From DASYRM01 sp036004405 (GTDB lineage: Bacteria > Acidobacteriota > Vicinamibacteria > Vicinamibacterales > UBA2999), in contig DASYRM010000113.1 in assembly GCA_036004405.1 (NCBI GenBank), forward strand, positions 62,001-126,000: DNA of 64,000 nt, written 5' to 3'. The notes under the pieces were generated by a model that worked only from the letters and a program-made list of their open reading frames with translations, did not search any database and was not told the DNA's origin. Position numbers and translations under genes: made by a program. Positions 58,780-64,000 of this stretch are shown one piece after another (position 1 is the first letter of the stretch; every line of letters starts with the position of its first letter).

Positions 58780-59118
58780 TCGATGCCGCGTCGCGCGGTC
58801 AACATCAACCAGAAGGATCGGCTTGCCGGAACGGCAATCCGCTTGTGCGCAATCGCTTCGAACGACTTGTCGCCGCGCGTTGCACGAAAGGAACGGCCGT
58901 ATGGTCTGCCCGAATCGTAGCGCGGGCAGGGATGCGGGGCCCGAAGGTCGGCGAGTTCGACATCATCCACCACATGGCGGCCGGCCGACTCGAAGGGCAA
59001 TCTCTCTACGGAGCGGAGATCGTCACCAACCGCCGCGCCCAGCGCTTGGTGCTGAGCCACCCGTAGCCGCCGGTCTTTAAACCGGCCCCCTCGAAGGACC
59101 GGTATTCGGCCCGAGGCT

Positions 59119-59304
59119 TCAGCCGGCCCGTCCGGACACGGCATAAAAGGCTGGCCCGAAGTGCTCGATGACCAGGTCGACATCGTACGCCTTCGCCCAA
59201 CGTGAGATGTCGTCTCGATCGCAATACCGCTTGTAGATCTCGAACGGCGTTCCGTCTCTGCCTGGCGCCCCGTTCGCGCCGGAAGTCACGTTCCGCGTGA
59301 AGTT
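59119..59304 (-). pseudogene. C-terminal fragment, possibly of a SAM-dependent methyltransferase
   Basis: Reading from an in-frame stop at 59305 to the stop at 59119 gives about 61 residues with GTPFEIYKRYCDRDDISRWA and VIEHFGPAFYAVSGR. This resembles the last strand-helix-strand of class I methyltransferases (YKRYxxxxE.. ending in F-x-A-V-x-G). No catalytic core remains. Confidence 0.4.
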
Positions 59305-59612
59305 CTAAGACCGCACGACCCGCCGCCCGCGTTCCTGTGATCGACAAGTCGCTGCCCGAAGGGCAGCGGGGACATGTGCAAGCTCGCGGCGCATGTTCGT
59401 TCGGATGTCGTCAAGACGTTGGTCATCTGTAGACGACAGAACAGAAACCGTGGTCGGCGCAAGCGCACGCCATTGCGCATCTCTCGGCCGAGTCACTCGG
59501 CGCCGCGCACACTTCTCCCTGCCGCGGCATCATTGCCGGATTGGCGCCACTGCGGTGCGCGTGGTGAACCGCAGCCAGCGCCGGACCAGACCGTTCCGAC
59601 GCTAGCGGGAGG

Positions 59613-59634
59613 CACGACCGATCTGTCGGTCGTG
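59613..59634 (-). terminator. hairpin after the TPR-protein gene
   Basis: CACGACCGA/TCGGTCGTG (59613-59621 and 59626-59634), loop tctg, 17 bp past the stop at 59652. No T-tract follows on the minus strand, so it may stabilise or end the transcript only weakly. Confidence 0.45.
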
Positions 59635-59651
59635 GTCGATGCGCGATATCG

Positions 59652-60539
59652 TCAATCAACCCGCTCCGCCTCGAGCGTCCAGAGGCGACTGCGGACGTCG
59701 GCCGACGGGTTGAACTTCAAAAGCAGCGCGTCGCTGCCCTGCCTCAAGATATCGCGGGCCTGCTGCATGTGCCGGCGGGCCTCCGCCTTGTTGCCCTCGG
59801 CGGCTGCGATTTTCGCGAGCAAGTAGGGCGCCACGTAGCCGCCGGGGTGCACCGCTTCTAGCTGCGCGATCAGGCCGCGCGCGGTCGAGTGGTCGCCCAC
59901 GCTGAGCGCCCGGATCGACTGACGCCGCAGAATCTCGGCACGGTCGCTCGCCGTGGTCGCTCGAACGTCGAATTCGAAGCTCACCGGCGGATCGGGGCGA
60001 TGCCCGCCTTCGCTCAGCTCCGTGCGAACCTCGACTCGGTAGAACGCAGGCGGAAGGCCGGCTGTGCCCACCTCGACGCGCCATTCGACCTGGTCGCCCG
60101 GTGCGAGCGAGGTGCCGCCGGCACGCTCAAGGTCGCTGCGTCCAGCAGCCGTGATGCGCGTTGGCCGCCCCTGCAAACCGAGCCTCAGCTCAACCGGCGA
60201 TTCGTCGACAAATTTCCCGCCAATGATCGGCGTGTGCAGTGGCGCGACAGGTCTCGAGGCTGGCCGCGGGGAAGTGTAGGATGTAAACGTAAACGGCGGG
60301 CCATTTTCGACGAGCGGCGCGGTGTCGAGGGTGCCCCGATTGGTGACGCGAACGAGGAACGCGAGCGGCTCGCCGGCAAAGACGACGGGACCACTTCGAC
60401 TAGGCCGTTCTGTGTACTCCTCGCCGTAGTACTCAGCATAGCCAGTCGACGTTGCAAGAAACGGACGAGGCGGACCTGCGTTTTGCGCCAAGAGAGAAGG
60501 GCCCGCAAGAAGGACGACGAGCATGCAGCTTGTCTTCAT
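59652..60539 (-). CDS. secreted protein with beta-domain and TPR-like tail
   Basis: 295 aa. Signal peptide (MKTSCMLVVLLAGPSLLA). Residues about 40-195 are beta-rich and resemble an immunoglobulin-like domain (GEPLAFLVRVTNRG; WRVEVGTAGLPPAFYRVEVRTEL). Residues 200-290 are TPR-like helices (AEILRRQSIRALSVGDHSTARGLIAQLEA). It follows the metzincin gene by 3 bp and probably formed a unit with it. Function unknown. Confidence 0.72.
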   Translation of the reverse strand: MKTSCMLVVLLAGPSLLAQNAGPPRPFLATSTGYAEYYGEEYTERPSRSGPVVFAGEPLAFLVRVTNRGTLDTAPLVENGPPFTFTSYTSPRPASRPVAPLHTPIIGGKFVDESPVELRLGLQGRPTRITAAGRSDLERAGGTSLAPGDQVEWRVEVGTAGLPPAFYRVEVRTELSEGGHRPDPPVSFEFDVRATTASDRAEILRRQSIRALSVGDHSTARGLIAQLEAVHPGGYVAPYLLAKIAAAEGNKAEARRHMQQARDILRQGSDALLLKFNPSADVRSRLWTLEAERVD

Positions 60540-60542
60540 ACT

Positions 60543-61696
60543 TCACCTCAACCTGATGTCCTGCAGTTCAGTCGACGTATAAGAGTGAGGAATATTCAGC
60601 CACGGACAGGAAGACAGGTTAGTAGTCTGTGGATAGTAGTTCGTCACCATGACGGTTGGCACTGGGGGGCCGCTGCCTGGAGTGCAACTGCCGCCGGCGC
60701 TCACGTCCGGCAGGTTCAGTCCATGCCCGATCTCATGCGCCGTGGTCTGCCGAAGCATTTCGTCGTCGACCGTATCGACCGTCGTCGTGTTGTTGTTGCC
60801 CGGACTAAAGAGACGGACCTTCTCGTAGTAGATGCGCTGGTTGGTGACATAAGCTGGTCCACGTACGGGGCTAATTGGGTCGCCTGGCGTACCGTACGTA
60901 TAAGTCTGCGCGAAATCGCTGCTCGAAGTACCGGCGACTGCGAAGATGCGCATCCCCTTTTGCCTGTAATTGCCCGTGATCGCGCCATATCCGCTGTTGG
61001 CATAGTTGAAATTCACGTCGCCGTCGACGGCGAGCTCGCTTTGGGCGATGTCCCACACATTGATCCCGAGATTGCCGGCGTAGCCCTGCCCTTGGGTCAG
61101 ATCCGAGTAGACGAACAAATCCTTCGTCAAAGGACTCAGCCGCTTGTGCTGATTCAACACGATGAAGCCACGGTACTCCTCGAAAACGGTGAGACCGTCA
61201 CCAGTAAAACCACTACCGGACGAAGCGTCCGCGTCGGCGCTCCTATCCGCATTGTCGGCAACGAGCCCCCCGGCCGTCTGCCAGCCGTGATCGGCGATCA
61301 GGTTGCCGTTCGCGTCCGCGGGCACGGCCAACGTTGCGGTGTCAGACCCGCCCTGCTGCTGTGCGCGCACGACGGTGAAACCGCCGTAGTCCTGGGCCTC
61401 AAGGACAACTCGCGCTGTGTTGTCCATGTCGAAGCCAGCCGTGGAGGTCTGCAGGGCATAGTCCGGGTCCGTGCTGCTGCCGCTGTTCATGGCGATGCCG
61501 ACGAAACGCGTCGTCTTCTCGAGAGAGAAATCGACGTCGGTCACGCCTGACGGGGGCGCCACGATGTCGCCGTTGTCATCGACATAGGCGACGATGAGAT
61601 CGATTTCCTGCGGCAGCGAGACGCTTACTCCGCTGAGGTTCGACCCCGGCACGAAGTCATCGATGTCGCTTTGATGGTCTGAGGATAGTCGGTATT
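60543..61696 (-). pseudogene. metzincin-type metalloprotease, 5'-truncated and frameshifted
   Basis: The long frame (to GTG 61652) gives 369 aa with HEIGHGLNLPD, the HExxHxxxxxD zinc motif of metzincins, and calcium-binding-like DANGNLIADHGW and DGLTVFEEYRGF segments. No signal peptide. Upstream, similar-looking sequence (NTDYPQTIKA) continues in another frame near 61665-61700, then stops next to the IS91 region. Most likely the gene lost its 5' end to the insertion and also carries a frameshift. An in-frame TAA at 61695 blocks any earlier start. Confidence 0.65.
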
Positions 61697-61914
61697 AGCG
61701 CGGGCAGAGGTTGACTGAATGCCCGTTATGCGACGCGGGCCCCTTCGGCTGCGAACATCCCGTCCCGTTCTTCCCCCCTTCGGACAGCGCAGATTAGCAC
61801 GCGCTCGCACACGGGCCCCGCGCGCAGAACGGGCCGCCCGAGCGCGTGCCTGGCCCTCGTGCACACGGATCCCCTGCCGGCGCGAAGCCACGATCGGTCC
61901 GCACGTCGGGAGGT

Positions 61915-63345
61915 TCAGTCGATCCAGTCGTCTGTCGCGGGAGAGGCGCGCGACGGGGCTGGCGCCGGCACCTCGGTCGGGAGGTGGAGGTGCGAGAGGA
62001 TTCGTGCCGTGGCCGCCGATGCGTCGAGCATGGCGACAAGGCGGAGCCGCCCGCCGCACCCGGGGCACGCAAGCACGTCGATGGCGAAGACCCGGCGCAT
62101 CAGGTCGGCCCACGGCCAGCCGCGGCCGGTGCCTGAGCGCGTGCCGGTTTCCGATGATGCCACGACCACGGGCGACGGTCGCGGGACCACGGCGGCCCGC
62201 CAGACGGCGCGGGGCGCGAGCACGCCGTAGTAGAGCACGAGGTTCACGCGCGGACGGGGCACCAAGACGGCCAGACGTGCCAAGAACGCCACGGGCGCGA
62301 ACACGAGATGCGTCGTGCCATCCGACCATGGACGTCGCAACTCGAGGGCGACATCGCCGGTGCCGGTCTGGTGCAGGCGGTCACGCGCGACGGGTGGCCG
62401 AAGGGCGTAGCGGCAGACGCGCTCGAGGCGGGCGCGTTGACCGGCTGGGATCCGCACGCCCGCATGGAGATCGAAGCCCTCCCAGCGCGAGTGACACGCC
62501 GACGGCGTCGGGGCCACCGAGGTGCGCGCCTCGCCCAGACGCGTGGGGCGCCGCCGCTCGGCGCCCGCCATCGTCAGCCCCTCAACGGAGGCCGCCGCCC
62601 ACCCCGCCAAGAGCGGCTCGGCCTCCGCGAGCGAATCGGCCACGTCCTCGTCCTCGACGCCATGCCGACGGAGCAGGCGGTGCACCGCGGGCCGGAGGCT
62701 GGCCAGGACCTCCGCCATGTCCGTCTCCGACGGGGCGGGCGCGGGATGGAATCGCGTCTGCCCGCCGGGCCTGCGTGTGAACACGCCGTCGAGCACAAGG
62801 GCGTGGACGTGCACGTTGAGGTTGAGGGAGCCTCCGAAACGTTGGAGCACAGCGATGCTGCCGCCGCGCCCGTCGCGCACACCCTGCTGACGCGCCCAGT
62901 TGCGCAGGTGTCGCTCGATGGCGCGGTGAAGGAGGCGCGCCACCGCCCGACAGAGATCGTGCCGCCACGCCAGCAGGTACCGCAGCCGGTGTGGCAGCGT
63001 CAATACCCACTGCCGGACCGGGACATCCGGCAGCACGTGGTCCACGAGGTGCGCGGCGCGCTCGGCCATGCGCCGGCCGCCGCAACTCGGACAGAAGCCC
63101 CGGCCCTTGCACGAGAACGCCACCAGCCGCTCCCTCCGGCAAGCGTCACACCGGAACCGGGCAAAGCCTCCGGCCAGGAAGCCGCAGCGCAGGAACCCAT
63201 CGAACTCGGCGTCGACGAACCGAGGCAGCCCTTGGCCGTCACGCAGGCGCGCCGCCTCGACGCGGAACGTCTCGATGTGCTCGCGCACGACGGTATACAG
63301 CACCGAGGCGGTCGGGTCGCGCGGCGTCCATACGGCGGCCGGCAT
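61915..63345 (-). CDS. IS91-family HUH transposase
   Basis: 476 aa from ATG 63345. N-terminal zinc-ribbon (C66, C69, C79, C85, C88: FRCDACRRE, SCKGRGFCPSCGGRR). HUH motif H179/H181 in LNVHVHALVLDGVF. The tyrosine region is CRYALRPPVARDRL, and RRPWSDGTTHLVF and RVNLVLYYGVLAPRA are IS91 signatures. A C-terminal zinc motif reads CPGCGGRLRLVAML. Transposition by rolling-circle replication. The ORF appears complete, so the element may be functional. Confidence 0.92.
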   Translation of the reverse strand: MPAAVWTPRDPTASVLYTVVREHIETFRVEAARLRDGQGLPRFVDAEFDGFLRCGFLAGGFARFRCDACRRERLVAFSCKGRGFCPSCGGRRMAERAAHLVDHVLPDVPVRQWVLTLPHRLRYLLAWRHDLCRAVARLLHRAIERHLRNWARQQGVRDGRGGSIAVLQRFGGSLNLNVHVHALVLDGVFTRRPGGQTRFHPAPAPSETDMAEVLASLRPAVHRLLRRHGVEDEDVADSLAEAEPLLAGWAAASVEGLTMAGAERRRPTRLGEARTSVAPTPSACHSRWEGFDLHAGVRIPAGQRARLERVCRYALRPPVARDRLHQTGTGDVALELRRPWSDGTTHLVFAPVAFLARLAVLVPRPRVNLVLYYGVLAPRAVWRAAVVPRPSPVVVASSETGTRSGTGRGWPWADLMRRVFAIDVLACPGCGGRLRLVAMLDASAATARILSHLHLPTEVPAPAPSRASPATDDWID

Positions 63346-64000
63346 GCAACGGGCCCGTGCGGGTGGAGTACCACCGCCAACCCACGGGCAAGACGGGGTC
63401 GTCGTGCGCACTTGGATGGCAAGAACTGCCCGTCGTTCCCTGGACCGCTGACGAAGGACTCGCGCCAGCCATGAGCCCCACGTGGAGGACCCCTCGCCGG
63501 ACTCGTCGGCGGTCCGAGAATCTTGACTCGCGACGGGTCGAGGTCGCGATCGTCGGCGTGACGCATCGCTCAAGAGATGGCGAGGGGGACAAAGGGGGGT
63601 GGAGGGCTTGTCCCCCATGGCCAACCAAGTTCGTTCGGGCTGGGGCGACGATCCGGACGAAGAGACTCACGGACCGCCATTCCGAAGTCGTTGGCTAGCA
63701 TTACGTTGACAGCTGGAGCGGCGCGCGGCGTATTGTGCCGCGTGCGACGGCCGGTCAACGGCTGCAGGTGGAGCGCAGGAAACCGGGGCGTGAGCGACCC
63801 CCCTCGGGTGCCCTCGTTCCTGGTCCCGCGCCCTGGCGCGGGGGTCGCTCACGCCCCGGCAGCCGATGCAGGTTGTCCGGACGACGTGGCAATCTTCATC
63901 CAGAACGTGACGCAGCATGCCGTTGATCAAGCCCGCGCGCGGTAATCACCCTGGACCGCATTTCGGCTTGTACACCTCTCTAGACCACGTCGCGCAGACC
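63346..64000. other. 655-bp region upstream of the transposase with strong hairpins
   Basis: No supported gene. GTTGAC/GTCAAC arms near 63705 and 63755 enclose a CGCGGCG/CCGCGTG hairpin. A perfect 20-bp inverted repeat with a 37-bp spacer lies at 63783-63859. The last 140 bp show nothing I can name. Confidence 0.55.
63783..63859. repeat. perfect 20-bp inverted repeat
   Basis: The arm at 63783-63802 (beginning CCGGGGCGTGAGCG) is the exact reverse complement of 63840-63859. The 37-bp spacer is itself GC-rich. It forms a very stable hairpin and could be an IS end, recombination site or terminator. Confidence 0.8.

Larger units (their letters stand above)
58780..59651. other. 872-bp decayed region
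   Basis: No intact gene. Contains a methyltransferase-like fragment (59119-59304, minus), palindromes (59069-59086, tt loop; GCTGCCC/GGGCAGC at 59351-59367, gaa loop) and a hairpin before the next gene end (59613-59634). A plus-frame stretch near 58930-59066 encodes a short unidentified peptide (VGEFDIIHHMAAGRLEG), possibly another remnant. Confidence 0.6.
61700..63860 (-). mobile_element. IS91-family insertion sequence, ends approximate
   Basis: Contains the transposase (61915-63345). The left boundary is set by the truncated metalloprotease near 61700, where the sequence GAATGCCCGTTATGCG begins. The right boundary is uncertain; hairpin-rich DNA (63704-63770, 63783-63859) may be the rolling-circle origin end. 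IS91 elements do not make target duplications. Confidence 0.5.

Noticed and set aside
1..64000. CRISPR array
   Set aside because: No regularly spaced direct repeats with unique spacers and no cas genes; all repeats seen are palindromes or short heptads.

Overview
This is a GC-rich chromosomal window with no rRNA, tRNA or CRISPR array that I can see. Gene content points to Acidobacteriota, most likely a Vicinamibacteria-type member. The indicators are acidobacterial VWFA-related proteins, a degenerate sulfatase-TPR protein, four paralogues of a secreted family carrying GKPDLSG-like and GRWxGDTLV motifs, DUF6152 proteins, and many short palindromes between and inside genes. This placement is inference from gene families, not from a marker-gene tree.

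Region 1 (1-3.7 kb) holds the 3' part of dxr, the site-2 protease rseP, a secreted coiled-coil protein, and a gap with a palindrome and a 197-bp inverted-repeat element. Region 2 (3.7-12.65 kb, minus) is one long apparent operon: two VWA proteins, a HemX/CcsA-like membrane protein, then hemA, hemC, a CobA-HemD fusion, hemB and hemL. It makes uroporphyrinogen III from glutamyl-tRNA. Region 3 (12.9-15.3 kb, plus) is the F0 part of ATP synthase (atpZ, atpI, atpB, atpE, atpF) without the F1 genes. The two operons diverge. A near-perfect Rex (NADH-sensing repressor) operator overlaps the predicted atp promoter, and a consensus sigma-70 promoter that looks leaderless drives the hem operon.

Region 4 (15.3-25.1 kb) has a UPF0104 flippase-like protein, then minus-strand genes for a pseudo-sulfatase-TPR protein, a carboxypeptidase-regulatory/TPR protein, an M48 protease with a pseudopilin-like tail, a DUF420 protein, heme O and heme A synthases (ctaB, ctaA), a cupredoxin-like lipoprotein and an M23 peptidase. 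Together these look like cytochrome-oxidase maturation and envelope functions. Region 5 (25.3-32.9 kb) holds secreted proteins of unknown role and a large flotillin-like SPFH protein. Region 6 (33-38.3 kb) is a four-gene operon with 4-14 bp overlaps: a TctC-TctB fusion, TctA, and TcuA/TcuB, read as uptake and oxidation of tricarballylate or a related tricarboxylate.

Region 7 (38.4-46.1 kb) includes a CxxCH/squalene-cyclase-fold protein, a TIR-transmembrane-FGE-fold protein, an esterase, a TPR-S-like/patatin/transmembrane protein and an amidohydrolase. The TIR and patatin genes are the best candidates for an immune or stress-response pair. Region 8 (46.2-56.5 kb) has topoisomerase IB, an OPT transporter, a degenerate metallo-beta-lactamase-fold/beta-barrel protein, a PadR regulator with a frameshifted partner, and a DUF6152 neighbourhood in which a fused gene links two families encoded separately next door.

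Region 9 (56.5-64 kb) is a decayed accessory region: a truncated B3-type MBL gene, a small GIY-YIG nuclease next to palindromes whose shorter relatives sit in-frame in tcuA and topIB, a VapBC pair split by a 166-bp MITE-like palindrome, a methyltransferase remnant, and a metzincin gene cut at its 5' end beside an IS91-family transposase.
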